From Mesorhizobium sp. BR1-1-16 (GTDB lineage: Bacteria > Pseudomonadota > Alphaproteobacteria > Rhizobiales > Kaistiaceae), in NCBI RefSeq assembly GCF_020165495.1, contig NZ_JAIUIE010000003.1, positions 372,001 to 436,000 on the forward strand: DNA of 64,000 nucleotides, given 5' to 3'. Below, one piece after another: positions 1-8,930 of the stretch. The notes under the pieces are model-generated. The model worked only from the letters and a program-made list of their open reading frames with translations, ran no database searches and was not told the DNA's origin. The position numbers and the translations under genes are program-made. Position 1 is the stretch's first letter, and each line of letters begins with the position of its first letter.

Positions 1-208
1 TGCCGGCCTTGGCGAACACCTCGCCGGCCGTCGCGGCGATCGTGGCGCCGGCAGCGACATAGGCGGCGTCCGGTGCGTCGATCCCAAGCCCGGCGCCCGT
101 CTCGACGATGACCTGATGGCCCCGCGCCACATATTCGCGCACCGCGGCCGGCGTCAGGCCGACGCGGAATTCGTTGTTCTTGATCTCTTTCGGAACGCCG
201 ACGAGCAT
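1..208 (-). CDS. ald: alanine dehydrogenase, N-terminal part (truncated by window edge)
   Basis: NAD-dependent L-alanine dehydrogenase interconverts L-alanine and pyruvate plus ammonium. Only the first 69 codons are present, reading left from the ATG at 208-206. The N-terminus carries the VGVPKEIKNNEFRVGLTP block and then an ETGAGLGI stretch, both typical of the Ald/PntA substrate-binding domain. The full protein would be about 370 residues and continues outside the window. The gene diverges from an Lrp/AsnC regulator, the usual arrangement for an alanine-inducible ald gene. A transhydrogenase alpha subunit shares this fold, but the residues fit Ald better, and a separate pntA is present at 54439-55599. 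Confidence 0.85.
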   Translation of the reverse strand, partial: MLVGVPKEIKNNEFRVGLTPAAVREYVARGHQVIVETGAGLGIDAPDAAYVAAGATIAATAGEVFAKAG

Positions 209-343
209 GATGATATCCCCTGGCTCTTATTGGCTGTGCCTGAAGGATATCGCCGCGCCTGGGAGGTTTTCGTGCTATTTCATGTCGCCAAGCGCACCTT
301 GTCGCACTAACTTTGCGCTGACGGCGGCGGAGGCGCCCGATTC
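209..343. promoter_or_regulatory. ald / Lrp-regulator divergent control region
   Basis: This 135-bp region lies between two divergent starts and must hold both promoters. I see a perfect 7-bp inverted repeat, GATATCC at 212-218 and GGATATC at 245-251. Their centres are about 33 bp apart, close to three helical turns, as would suit an Lrp-type octamer touching several sites. No convincing -35/-10 pair stands out. The regulator has a usable GGAGG about 10 nt before its ATG. Confidence 0.4.
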
Positions 344-805
344 ATGCAGCTCGACGATTTCGACCGCCGCATCGTCGGCGCTTTGGCCCGCGAGGGCCGG
401 CTTTCGGCCGTTGAACTTGCCGAGCGGATCGGCCTGTCCGCTTCCGCTGTAACGCGGCGGCTGCAGCGTCTGGAGGCCGGCGCCGTCATCACAGGCTATC
501 GTGCGGTGGTGGACCCCAACGCGCTCGGCCTCGGCATCACGGCCTTCGTCGAGATCTCGCTCGACCGGCAGAATGACGAAGCGCTGAAGACCTTCGAGGC
601 CGCAGCGCGCAAATGCCCCAACATCCTGTCGCTCTATCTGATGTCGGGCTCGAGCGACTATCTGCTGCGCATCGTCGCGCGCGATCTGCCGGATTTCGAG
701 CGGCTGCATGCCAATGTGCTCGGCCACCTGCCGGGTGTTGCGCGCATCTATTCGAAATTCGCGCTCCGCGAAGCGATCGAGCGGCCTCTGGTGCCGATCG
801 GCTGA
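344..805 (+). CDS. Lrp/AsnC family transcriptional regulator
   Basis: A 153-residue feast/famine regulator of full family length. Residues 1-60 form the winged helix-turn-helix (LDDFDRRIV, then the recognition segment LSASAVTRRLQRLE). Residues 65-145 form the RAM ligand-binding domain, with the conserved AFVEISL strand and the SGSSDYLLRI motif. Such proteins bind amino acids and form octamers. The divergent ald gene makes alanine or a related amino acid the likely effector, with this protein as an AldR-like activator of ald; that role is inferred from position. The downstream FAD oxidoreductase follows after 74 bp on the same strand and may be co-transcribed. Confidence 0.88.
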   Translation: MQLDDFDRRIVGALAREGRLSAVELAERIGLSASAVTRRLQRLEAGAVITGYRAVVDPNALGLGITAFVEISLDRQNDEALKTFEAAARKCPNILSLYLMSGSSDYLLRIVARDLPDFERLHANVLGHLPGVARIYSKFALREAIERPLVPIG

Positions 806-879
806 CGGGATCGCTTCGCCGCATCGACGGCGAAACAGGCGCATGCCATGCTCGCGCTCTTTCATGACGGAGCTGAAGC

Positions 880-2058
880 GTGGCGCGCCACCATGATGTC
901 ATCATCGTCGGCGGCGCCGTTCATGGCGCCTCCGCCGCCTATCACATCGCCGCCCATCCCGGCTTCACCGGCAGCGTGTTGCTCGTCGAGAAGGACCCGA
1001 CCTTCCAGCAGGCGGCAAGCGCGCTTTCCGCCGCCTCGATCCGCCAGCAATTCTCCTCGCCGGTGAATATCGACATGTCGCTCTACGGCATCGAATTCTT
1101 GCGCGCGATCGGCGACACGCTCGCCGTCGGAGACGACCGGCCTTTCATCAGCCTCAACGAGGGCGGCTATCTGTTCCTCGCCACGACGGCTGGCGTTCCG
1201 ACGCTGACCGAAAACCATATCCTCCAGTCGAGCCGCGGCGCGGATGTCGTGCTGTTCAATCCGACTGAACTCGCCGAGCGCTTCCCCTATCTCGCCCTCG
1301 ACGACATCGCGGCCGGCGCCTTCGGCGCGACCGGAGAAGGCTGGTTCGATGGCTATGGGCTGATGCAGGCCTTTCGCGGCAAGGCGCGGTCGCTCGGCGT
1401 CGAGACGGCCGGCGCCACCGTGACCGAAATCCTCACCGAAAGCAGCCGCGCAACAGGCGTGCGCTTTGCGGACGGCGAGACGGCCTTCGCGGGCACGGTG
1501 ATCATCGCGGCCGGCACCGGCACCAGCGCCCTGCTGCAGCCGCTCGGGATCCCGCTGCCCGTCGAGGCGCGCAAGCGCTGCATCTTCACCTTCGCCTGCC
1601 GCGACAAGCTGCCCGGCTTCCCGATGCTGATCGACCCGTCTGGCGTCTATTGCCGGCCGGAGGGCGAGCTCTTCCTCTGCGGCTCGGCGCCGGAGGCCGA
1701 CAATGATCCGCTCGCCGAGGATTTCGACGTTGATCATGCACTGTTCGAAGAGATGATCTGGCCGATCCTCGCGGCCCGCGTTCCGGCCTTCGAAGCGATC
1801 CGCCAGGGACGCGCCTGGGCCGGCCATTACGACATGAATCTTTTCGACCACAACGCAATCGTCGGCCGCCTGCCGCCCTATGGCAATCTCCTCATCGCCA
1901 ACGGCTTTTCAGGCCACGGCCTGCAGCAAGCACCAGCCGTCGGCCGCGGCCTCGCCGAGCTCGCAGTGGACGGCGCCTACCTGACGATCGACCTTACCCC
2001 GCTCGGCTACGAGCGCATTCTCGAAAACCGGCCGCTGATTGAGAAGAACATCGTCTGA
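880..2058 (+). CDS. FAD-dependent oxidoreductase (DAO family, FOXRED1-like)
   Basis: A 392-residue flavoprotein of the D-amino-acid-oxidase/glycine-oxidase fold. It begins with GTG (GACGGAGC lies just upstream), directly before the Rossmann motif DVIIVGGAVHGASAAYHIA at residues 5-24 that binds the FAD ADP moiety. The C-terminal FAD-loop segment ANGFSGHGLQQAPAVGR matches FOXRED1-like and sarcosine-oxidase-like proteins. It probably oxidises a secondary or D-amino acid with flavin as acceptor; the substrate cannot be read from sequence. There is no signal peptide, so it should be cytoplasmic. It follows the Lrp regulator on the same strand, which hints at amino acid catabolism. Confidence 0.82.
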   Translation: MARHHDVIIVGGAVHGASAAYHIAAHPGFTGSVLLVEKDPTFQQAASALSAASIRQQFSSPVNIDMSLYGIEFLRAIGDTLAVGDDRPFISLNEGGYLFLATTAGVPTLTENHILQSSRGADVVLFNPTELAERFPYLALDDIAAGAFGATGEGWFDGYGLMQAFRGKARSLGVETAGATVTEILTESSRATGVRFADGETAFAGTVIIAAGTGTSALLQPLGIPLPVEARKRCIFTFACRDKLPGFPMLIDPSGVYCRPEGELFLCGSAPEADNDPLAEDFDVDHALFEEMIWPILAARVPAFEAIRQGRAWAGHYDMNLFDHNAIVGRLPPYGNLLIANGFSGHGLQQAPAVGRGLAELAVDGAYLTIDLTPLGYERILENRPLIEKNIV

Positions 2059-2143
2059 AGCCGATCCCCTACGCTCTCCCGCAAAGCCGGGGAGAGTTGG
2101 GGACGAGGGCGCGTCCTTTGCTCACGACCCTACCCCAAACGAA

Positions 2144-2167
2144 ATCGGGCGCCCGAAGGCGCCCGAT
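2144..2167 (-). terminator. UUCG-loop terminator of the pyrimidine/hydantoin operon
   Basis: A perfect 10-bp inverted repeat (ATCGGGCGCC / GGCGCCCGAT) with a four-base loop. Read on the minus strand, the loop is TTCG and the stem is followed by TTCGTTTG. It lies 26 bp beyond the stop codon of the binding-protein gene, so it should end the leftward operon. Confidence 0.85.
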
Positions 2168-2192
2168 GCCGAAATGGGGAACAGGCCGAGGA

Positions 2193-3185
2193 TTACTTCA
2201 GCCCGGCCTTGTCGGTGACCGCCGTGGTCGTCGCTGTTGCGTCGGGCTCCTTGGAGATGACGCCACCGGCCGACAGCATGGTCTGCACCGTCTGCTTGTA
2301 ATCGGCCGGCTCGAGCGCGCCCGACGTTCCGTCGGTGAGCTTGTTCACTTCTCCGATCATGTATTTCTGGTGATCGAGCGTCTGCGAACCGGACTCATCG
2401 GCGTCGACGGTGATCTGCGCCGCTTCGTCTGGGTTCTCGCGCGCATAGGCCCAACCCTTCTCGGAAGCCTTCACGAAGCGGGCGAGCTTGTCGACATAGG
2501 CCGGATCGGCAAGCTTGCCCTCGAGCGCATAGAGACCGTCCTCGAGCATGCCGACATTCTCGTCGCGATAGTTGAAGACGACGAGGTCTTCGGCCTTGAT
2601 GCCGGCATCGAGGATCTGGCCATATTCGTTATAGGTCATGGCCGAGATGCAATCCGCCTGCTTCTGCACGAGCGGATCGACGTTGAAGGCCTGCTTCAGA
2701 ACCGTGACGCCATCGGCGCCGCCTTCGGTCTTGTAGCCAAGCTTGTTCATCCAGGCCATGAACGGATATTCATTGCCATAGAACCAGACACCGAGCGTCT
2801 TGCCCTTGAAATCGGCCGGCGTGGCGATGCCGGTGTCCTTGCGGCAGACGAGCAGCAGGCCGGAGCTCTTGAATGGCTGCGCGATGTTGACGAGCTTGAC
2901 GCCCTTTTCGCGCGAGGCGAGCGCATCCGCCATCCAGTCGACGATCACGTCGGCGCCGCCGGCCGCGATCACCTGCACCGGCGAGATGTCCGGCCCGCCC
3001 GGCTTGATCGTGACGTCGAGCCCTTCCGCGTCATAAAAACCCTTGGCCTTGGCCACCAGATAGCCGGCGAACTGGGCCTGCGTGACCCATTTCAGCTGCA
3101 GGGTCAGCGGGTCGGCCGCAAAGGCAGGCCCGCTCATCGCAAGGCCGGTCGCGGCAGCGATCGCGCCCATCATCCACTTCTTCAT
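2193..3185 (-). CDS. ABC transporter substrate-binding protein (NMT1/THI5-like)
   Basis: A 330-residue periplasmic binding protein. The chosen ATG at 3185 is preceded by GGAGGGG and gives a clean signal peptide (MKKWMMGAIAAATG, cleavage after AFA at about residue 23). The mature start TLQLKWVTQAQFAGYLVAKAKG is typical of NMT1/SsuA-like proteins that bind pyrimidine, thiamine-precursor or riboflavin-type ligands. It is the last gene of an operon with two permeases and an ATPase. The enzymes upstream imply a pyrimidine, dihydropyrimidine or hydantoin ligand; that is inference from context. Confidence 0.9.
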   Translation of the reverse strand: MKKWMMGAIAAATGLAMSGPAFAADPLTLQLKWVTQAQFAGYLVAKAKGFYDAEGLDVTIKPGGPDISPVQVIAAGGADVIVDWMADALASREKGVKLVNIAQPFKSSGLLLVCRKDTGIATPADFKGKTLGVWFYGNEYPFMAWMNKLGYKTEGGADGVTVLKQAFNVDPLVQKQADCISAMTYNEYGQILDAGIKAEDLVVFNYRDENVGMLEDGLYALEGKLADPAYVDKLARFVKASEKGWAYARENPDEAAQITVDADESGSQTLDHQKYMIGEVNKLTDGTSGALEPADYKQTVQTMLSAGGVISKEPDATATTTAVTDKAGLK

Positions 3186-3213
3186 TGACCCCTCCAGGTT
3201 GTCGTTTCCGTCC

Positions 3214-4341
3214 CTAAGTGCGGAAGGACGGATGCCAGAAAGTCGCGGCGCGCTCGGCGAGCGCGACCACACCGTAGAACGCGGAGCCGGCCAGCGCCGC
3301 CACCGCGATTTCCGCCCACACCATGTCGATGTTCATGCGCCCGACTTCGGTAGAGATACGGAAACCCATGCCCACGATCGGCGTGCCAAAGAACTCCGCT
3401 ACAATGGCCGCGATCAAGGCGAGAGTCGAATTGATCTTGAGCGCGTTGAACACGAACGGCATCGCCTCCGGCAGCCGCAGCTTGAACAGCGTCTGCCAAT
3501 AGGTCGAGGCATAAGTCCGCATCAGATCGCGGCTGATCGGCTGCGAGGCGGAAAGCCCGGTGACCGTGTTCACCAGCATCGGAAAGAACGTCGAGACCAC
3601 GACGACAGCCGCCTTGGAGGGCCAGTCGAAGCCGAACCACATCACCATGATCGGCGCGATGCCGACGATCGGCAGCGCCGAGACGAGATTGCCGATCGGC
3701 AGCAACCCGCGCTTCAGAAACGAGACGCGGTCGACCAGGATCGCCACCAGGAAACCTGAGCCGCAGCCGATCGCATAGCCGGCCACGACCGCTTTCAGGA
3801 AGGTCTGACGGAAATCGGCGGCAAGGATCGGCAGTGAACTGGCGATGCGCGTTCCAATCGCCGAAGGCGGCGGGATCAGCACGAACGGCACCTCGAAGAC
3901 GACGACGACGATCTGCCAGAGGATCAGCAGCCAAAGACCGAACAGGAACGGAATAAGCAGCGACAGCACAAGGCCAGGCAGGCCCGGTCGGCGCGGCCAT
4001 TCCGACAGTTCGGTGACCAGCGCCCAGGCGAGCAGCCAGGATGTCAGCACCAGCGCCCAGAACCCGCTGCCGGCATGACCGGCAAGGCTGGGCAGCAGAC
4101 CGATGGCCATCGCCGCGCCGCCATGCGCTGCCAGCGCCAGCAATCCCGCCGCGACAAGGCTGCGCCGGGCGCGGATCGCGGCGATGATGGCGGCCGCCAT
4201 GACCGCGACCAGCGCCCAGCCGGCCGGCCCCTCGCGCACCAGCAGCCGCGCCGGATCGGCTGAATCAAGCGGCATTGCGAAAAGCGCGATCAACCCGACC
4301 AGCGCGATCCAAGGCTGGATATGGCCACGGTTCCGGTTCAT
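3214..4341 (-). CDS. ABC transporter permease with N-terminal membrane extension
   Basis: A 375-residue inner-membrane permease of the SsuC/TauC type. The C-terminal 260 residues form the usual six-helix domain, with the EAA-type loop around LMRTYASTYWQTLFKLRLPEA that contacts the ATPase. Before it are about 115 extra hydrophobic residues, rich in Ala and Leu and likely forming four helices, which the partner permease lacks. Its start overlaps the end of the neighbouring permease by 4 bp (ATGA), so the two are translationally coupled and probably form a heterodimeric channel. The role of the extension is unknown. Confidence 0.88.
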   Translation of the reverse strand: MNRNRGHIQPWIALVGLIALFAMPLDSADPARLLVREGPAGWALVAVMAAAIIAAIRARRSLVAAGLLALAAHGGAAMAIGLLPSLAGHAGSGFWALVLTSWLLAWALVTELSEWPRRPGLPGLVLSLLIPFLFGLWLLILWQIVVVVFEVPFVLIPPPSAIGTRIASSLPILAADFRQTFLKAVVAGYAIGCGSGFLVAILVDRVSFLKRGLLPIGNLVSALPIVGIAPIMVMWFGFDWPSKAAVVVVSTFFPMLVNTVTGLSASQPISRDLMRTYASTYWQTLFKLRLPEAMPFVFNALKINSTLALIAAIVAEFFGTPIVGMGFRISTEVGRMNIDMVWAEIAVAALAGSAFYGVVALAERAATFWHPSFRT

Positions 4342-5273
4342 CGCGCGAGCCCCATTCGCTTGACGACCGCCGTGCCGCCGAGGCTGACCATCCAGACGAG
4401 GAGCGCAGCCAGCACGGACGCTGCGATGAGCGCGGACCAGATCTGCACCGTCTGCCCGTAATAGGAGCCCGCGAGCAGCCGCGCGCCGATGCCCGCCGAA
4501 GCGCCGGTCGGCAATTCGCCGACGATGGCGCCGACGAGGCTGATGGCAATCGCGACCTGCATCGAGGCAAACAGGAATGGCAGCGCCGCCGGCATACGCA
4601 GCTTCCAGAAGGTCTGCCAGCGATTGGCCGAATAGGTCCGCATCAGATCGACGAGGATGGTATCGGGGGAGCGCAGCCCCTTCACCAGTCCGACCGTGAT
4701 TGGAAAGAAGGAGAGATAGGTCGAGATCAGCGCCTTCGCGATGAAGCGCGACGTATCGGTCGAAAAGCCCATCTGCCCGTTCATGAGATTATAGCCGACC
4801 ACGACGATCATCGGCGCAATGGCGACGATCGGGATGGTCTGCGAGGCGATCACCCACGGCATCAGGCTGCGATCAAGGCTCGGCACATGCACGATGGCCG
4901 CCGCAAGGATCAGGCCGAGCAACGCACCGGAAAGGAAACCGGCGAGCGTCGCGGAAAGCGTGATCCAGGAATGATAGACGAGGCTCTTCTTGGAGGTGAC
5001 CGGCGTCAGCGCGGTCGACTTCCAGATCTCGGCGACGATCTGATGCGGTGCCGGCAGCAGCGGTCGGTCCATGGCATAGGTCGCGAGCAGAAGTTCGCTC
5101 GCTGTCGGTTCCTTCTTGGCGCGCAGGAAGGCATCGCGCGCCAGCGTCGCATTCATGAAATAGGCGCCGACATACCAAAGCGCGATCAAAGCCAGCGTCA
5201 CGACGAGGACCGGAACGAGCTTACCCTTAGGCTTTGCTGGCAAGGGGTGCGGAGTAGCAGCAAGTGCCGTCAT
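4338..5273 (-). CDS. ABC transporter permease
   Basis: A 311-residue inner-membrane permease with the binding-protein-dependent transport domain over about residues 100-300. The coupling-loop segment LMRTYSANRWQTFWKLRMPAALP closely parallels that of the second permease. I chose the ATG at 5273 because GGATAGAG lies 7 nt upstream; a GTG at 5279 would be too close to it. It has one N-terminal helix (VPVLVVTLALIALWYVGAYFM), a long periplasmic stretch, then the core helices. It lies between the ATPase (66 bp upstream) and its partner permease (4-bp overlap). Confidence 0.88.
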   Translation of the reverse strand: MTALAATPHPLPAKPKGKLVPVLVVTLALIALWYVGAYFMNATLARDAFLRAKKEPTASELLLATYAMDRPLLPAPHQIVAEIWKSTALTPVTSKKSLVYHSWITLSATLAGFLSGALLGLILAAAIVHVPSLDRSLMPWVIASQTIPIVAIAPMIVVVGYNLMNGQMGFSTDTSRFIAKALISTYLSFFPITVGLVKGLRSPDTILVDLMRTYSANRWQTFWKLRMPAALPFLFASMQVAIAISLVGAIVGELPTGASAGIGARLLAGSYYGQTVQIWSALIAASVLAALLVWMVSLGGTAVVKRMGLAR

Positions 5274-5339
5274 GACCACACTCTATCCGCCAGCGGTGGC
5301 AGAAAGGCCGCCCGGTGCTCGGCCTCGATCAACCAGCGC

Positions 5340-6152
5340 TCAATCCTCATAGGAGTGCCCAGCTCTGAGGCCAGCACGGACGCGGGCGGCGATGGCGAGG
5401 AATTCCGGCGTCTCGCGGATGTCGAGGCTGCGGTGACGCGGGAAGCCGCACTCGATGATATCGGTGACGCGGCCCGGCCGCGGCGACATCACCACGATCT
5501 TGGTCGAGAGAAACACCGCCTCGGGGATCGAATGGGTGACGAAGACGACGGTCTTCTGCGTCCGGTCCCAGAGCCGCAGCAGCTTTTCGTTGAGATGGTC
5601 GCGGACGATCTCGTCCAACGCCCCGAACGGCTCGTCCATCAGCAAAAGCTCGGGCTCAACCGCAAGCGCGCGGGCGATCGAGGCCCGCTGCTGCATGCCG
5701 CCCGAGAGCTGCCATGGATATTTCCGCTCGAAGCCGGCGAGGTCCACGAGTGCGAGATTGTCGGCGACGCGCTTCTCGCGATCGGCCCTGGTGAGCCCCA
5801 TGATCTCCAGCGGCAACGCGATGTTCCGGGCGATCGTGCGCCAGGGATAGAGCGCCGCCGCCTGGAAGACATAGCCATAGGCGCGCGCGAGGCGTGCCTC
5901 CTCCGGCGAGACGCCGTTGACTGTGATCGAGCCGCCGGTTGGCTGCTCCAGATCGGCGATGACGCGCAGCAGCGTGGTCTTGCCGCAGCCCGATGGGCCG
6001 ATGAAGGAAACGAACTCGCCGCGCTTCACCTCGAGGTCGATATCCGACAGCGCCTGAACAGGGCCGTCATTGGTGTTGAAGACGAGCGAAAGACCAGCGA
6101 TCGCAATCGCCGGACTTTCGCTCTTCTTGCCTGATGTCCCCTCCCCGGTCAT
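5340..6152 (-). CDS. ABC transporter ATP-binding protein
   Basis: A 270-residue importer ATPase that should energise the two permeases downstream. It has Walker A GPSGCGKTT, Q-loop in YVFQAAALYPW, signature LSGGMQQR, Walker B LLLMDEPFGALDE and H-loop VTHSIPEA. It is of the SsuB/TauB/NitT class, matching the permease and binding-protein types. Its start is 7 bp after the end of the dihydropyrimidinase gene, so it belongs to the same operon. Confidence 0.92.
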   Translation of the reverse strand: MTGEGTSGKKSESPAIAIAGLSLVFNTNDGPVQALSDIDLEVKRGEFVSFIGPSGCGKTTLLRVIADLEQPTGGSITVNGVSPEEARLARAYGYVFQAAALYPWRTIARNIALPLEIMGLTRADREKRVADNLALVDLAGFERKYPWQLSGGMQQRASIARALAVEPELLLMDEPFGALDEIVRDHLNEKLLRLWDRTQKTVVFVTHSIPEAVFLSTKIVVMSPRPGRVTDIIECGFPRHRSLDIRETPEFLAIAARVRAGLRAGHSYED

Positions 6153-6159
6153 CAGGCGC

Positions 6160-7617
6160 TCAGACGCCGATCGGCATGTGTTCGGCCGAGCGGGTGACGG
6201 CGCGCGGCGCGGTCAGCTCTTTCCATTTGGAGAGCGCCCGGTTGACGGCCGGGAAGGGCTTGCGCGGGATGAACTTGCCGCGACCGGGCTGCGGCTGCGA
6301 GTTCTGGCCGTCCGACCAGACCACTTCGCCGCGCGAGAGCGTATAGCGCGGCAGGCCGCGCACCTCGACGCCCTCGAAGACGTTGTAGTCGATGATAGAC
6401 TTCTGGTTGGCCGCCGAGATCGTCTTCGAGAGCTTCGGATCCCAGACGACCAGGTCGGCGTCGGAGCCCGGCAGGATGGCGCCCTTACGCGGGTAGATAT
6501 TCAGAATCTGGGCGATGTTGGTCGAGGTCACGGCGACGAACTCATTCGGCGTCAGCCGTCCCGTCTCGACGCCGCGTGTCCACAAGACCGGCATGCGGTC
6601 CTCGATCCCGCCGGTCCCGTTCGGGATCTTGCGGAAATCGCTGGCGCCCATCCGCTTCTGCTCTGTGGTGAAGGAGCAATGGTCCGTCGCCACCACCTGC
6701 AGCGAGCCGGCGGCCAGCCCGGCCCACAGGCTGTCCTGGTGGCTCTTGTCACGGAAGGGCGGCGACATCACACGCCGCGCCGCATAGTCCCAGTCGCGAT
6801 TGAAATACTCGCTTTCGTCGAGGACAAGATGCTGGATCAATGGCTCGCCATAGACGCGCATGCCCTTCTGACGTGCCCGGCGGATCGCCTCGTGCGCCTG
6901 CTCGCAGGAGGTATGGACGATATAGACCGGCACCCCTGCGGCATCGGCGATCATGATCGCGCGATTGGTCGCCTCGCCCTCGACCTCGGGCGGCCGCGAG
7001 AAGGCGTGCGCCTCCGGCCCGGTTTTACCTTCGGCCATCAGCCTCTGCTGCAGGGCGGCGACGATATCGCCGTTCTCGGCATGGACGAGCGGCAGCGCGC
7101 CGAGCGCGGCGCAGCGCTGGAACGAGGCGAACATCTCGTCGTCGTTCACCATCAGCGCGCCCTTGTAGGCCATGAAATGCTTGAAGGTGTTGATGCCGCG
7201 GTCGACGATCTTCGCCATCTCGTCGAAATGCGCCTCGGACCAGCCGGTGACGCACATGTGAAAGGAATAATCCCCCGATGCCTGGCGCGTTGCCTTGCCG
7301 CTCCAGTCCTCGAGCGCTGCGAGCATGCCGGCCTCGCCGGGGATGACGAAATCGACGACCGTGGTCGTGCCGCCGGAAAGGGCCGCGAAGGTGCCGCTCT
7401 CCCAGGTTTCAGCCGCCGTGGTGCCCATGAACGGCATTTCGAGATGCGTGTGCGGGTCGATGCCGCCCGGCATCACATAGGCGCCGCTCGCATCGACCAC
7501 CGTATCGCCTGAAAGATCGGGCCCGATCGCCTTGATCGTCTCGCCCTCGATGAGGATATCCGCCTCATAGCTGCGGTCCGCGGCCACGATCGTGCCGCCC
7601 TTGATCACCGTCGACAT
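6160..7617 (-). CDS. hydA: dihydropyrimidinase (D-hydantoinase)
   Basis: A 485-residue cyclic amidohydrolase that opens the ring of 5,6-dihydrouracil or dihydrothymine (and hydantoins) to N-carbamoyl-beta-amino acids. All binuclear-zinc ligands are visible: H56-T-H58 in GGIDPHTHLE, the carbamylated lysine K152 in FMAYKGAL, H179 in LVHAENGD, H235 in VHTSC and catalytic D312 in ATDHCSF. Length and motifs fit the family throughout. It lies between the N-carbamoyl amidohydrolase (31 bp upstream) and its importer genes, which supports the reductive pyrimidine pathway. Hydantoin as the real substrate remains possible. Confidence 0.95.
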   Translation of the reverse strand: MSTVIKGGTIVAADRSYEADILIEGETIKAIGPDLSGDTVVDASGAYVMPGGIDPHTHLEMPFMGTTAAETWESGTFAALSGGTTTVVDFVIPGEAGMLAALEDWSGKATRQASGDYSFHMCVTGWSEAHFDEMAKIVDRGINTFKHFMAYKGALMVNDDEMFASFQRCAALGALPLVHAENGDIVAALQQRLMAEGKTGPEAHAFSRPPEVEGEATNRAIMIADAAGVPVYIVHTSCEQAHEAIRRARQKGMRVYGEPLIQHLVLDESEYFNRDWDYAARRVMSPPFRDKSHQDSLWAGLAAGSLQVVATDHCSFTTEQKRMGASDFRKIPNGTGGIEDRMPVLWTRGVETGRLTPNEFVAVTSTNIAQILNIYPRKGAILPGSDADLVVWDPKLSKTISAANQKSIIDYNVFEGVEVRGLPRYTLSRGEVVWSDGQNSQPQPGRGKFIPRKPFPAVNRALSKWKELTAPRAVTRSAEHMPIGV

Positions 7618-7648
7618 CTGTAATCCCTCTCTGTTTCTGGCAGGCGGA

Positions 7649-8899
7649 TCAGCCGACGATCTCGGCCGTCTCGAGCACGGCGTGCAGAAGCACGTCCGCC
7701 CCGGCTGATGCCCATTCCGGTGTGATGGTTTCGTCTTCGTTGTGCGAGAGCCCGTCGACGCATGGGCACATGATCATGGTGGCCGGCGCCACCTTGGCGG
7801 CCCAGCAGGCGTCGTGTCCGGCTCCGGAAATGATGTCCATATTGCTGTAGCCGAGCCGCTCGGCGGCGCTGCGGACCCGCCCAACCAGCACCGGATCGAA
7901 GGTCACCGGGTCGAAATGGCCGACCGGCTCGATCGTGCAGCCGACCGCGAGCTCGGCGGCGATCAGCAACGCCTCCTCTTCGATCCGCGCGCGCATGCCG
8001 TCGAGCTTCGCCTGATCGGGGCTGCGGATATCGATCGTGAACACGACCTTGCCGGGCAACACGTTGCGCGAGTTCGGCGTGAAGAACACCTGGCCGACGC
8101 CGCCGACGGCGCCGGGCTGGCTCTCCATCGCAACCGTCTGCACCATCTCGATGATCCGCGCCATGGCAAGACCGGCATTGACGCGCATCGCCATCGGCGT
8201 CGAGCCTGTATGCGCTTCCTTGCCGGTCAGCGTCACTTCGAGCCACCACAGGCCCTGGCAATGCGTGACGACGCCGATCTGCTTCTTTTCGGCCTCGAGG
8301 ATCGGCCCCTGCTCGATATGATATTCGAGATAGGCGTGCATCTTGCGCGCCCCGACATTCTCCTCGCCCAGCCAGCCGATGCGCTTCAGTTCCTCGCCAT
8401 AGGTCTTGCCTTCGGGATCCTTGCGGCCATAGGCGTAGTCGAGCGTCAGCTGTCCGGCAAAGACGCCCGAGGCGAGCATGGCCGGCGCAAAGCGCGCGCC
8501 CTCCTCGTTCGCCCAGTTGGTCACGACGATCGGATGCTTCGTCTTGATGCCGAGATCGTTGAGGCTGCGCACGACTTCCAGCGCCGAGAGCACGCCGAGC
8601 ACGCCGTCGAACTTGCCGCCGGTCGGCTGGGTATCGAGATGCGAGCCGACATAGACCGGCAGCGCCGCCGGATCGGTGCCCGGCCGCGTCATGAACATGG
8701 TGCCCATCTTGTCGACGCCCATGATGAGCCCAGACGCCTCGCACCAGCCCTCGAAAAGCTTCCGCCCCTCGCCATCGGCGTCCGTCAGCGTCTGGCGATT
8801 ATTGCCGCCCCTGAGGCCTGGCCCGATCTTCGCCATCTCCATCAGGCTGTCCCACAGGCGCTCGCCATTGATGCGGAGGTTATCGGTCGGGGCGGTCAT
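7649..8899 (-). CDS. Zn-dependent N-carbamoyl amino acid amidohydrolase (beta-ureidopropionase / allantoate amidohydrolase family)
   Basis: A 416-residue M20-family amidohydrolase. It removes the carbamoyl group from N-carbamoyl-beta-alanine or N-carbamoyl amino acids, giving the amino acid, CO2 and ammonia. Visible metal-site motifs are VGSHLDTQPTGGKFDGVLG (about residues 85-104), NWANEEGARF (about 128-137) and GAGHDACW near the C-terminus. The dimerisation/lid domain lies between. Allantoate amidohydrolases look much the same, but the adjacent dihydropyrimidinase favours a pyrimidine or hydantoin role. It is the step after hydA in the pathway and the gene before it in the operon. Confidence 0.9.
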   Translation of the reverse strand: MTAPTDNLRINGERLWDSLMEMAKIGPGLRGGNNRQTLTDADGEGRKLFEGWCEASGLIMGVDKMGTMFMTRPGTDPAALPVYVGSHLDTQPTGGKFDGVLGVLSALEVVRSLNDLGIKTKHPIVVTNWANEEGARFAPAMLASGVFAGQLTLDYAYGRKDPEGKTYGEELKRIGWLGEENVGARKMHAYLEYHIEQGPILEAEKKQIGVVTHCQGLWWLEVTLTGKEAHTGSTPMAMRVNAGLAMARIIEMVQTVAMESQPGAVGGVGQVFFTPNSRNVLPGKVVFTIDIRSPDQAKLDGMRARIEEEALLIAAELAVGCTIEPVGHFDPVTFDPVLVGRVRSAAERLGYSNMDIISGAGHDACWAAKVAPATMIMCPCVDGLSHNEDETITPEWASAGADVLLHAVLETAEIVG

Positions 8900-8930
8900 G
8901 TCGGTACTGTCCTCAAAGAGCTCGACAGCC

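Noticed and set aside
4275-6134. Long plus-strand open frame opposite the permease and ATPase genes
   Set aside because: Low-complexity Arg/Asp/Gly-rich translation with no domain; the minus-strand transporter genes explain the DNA.
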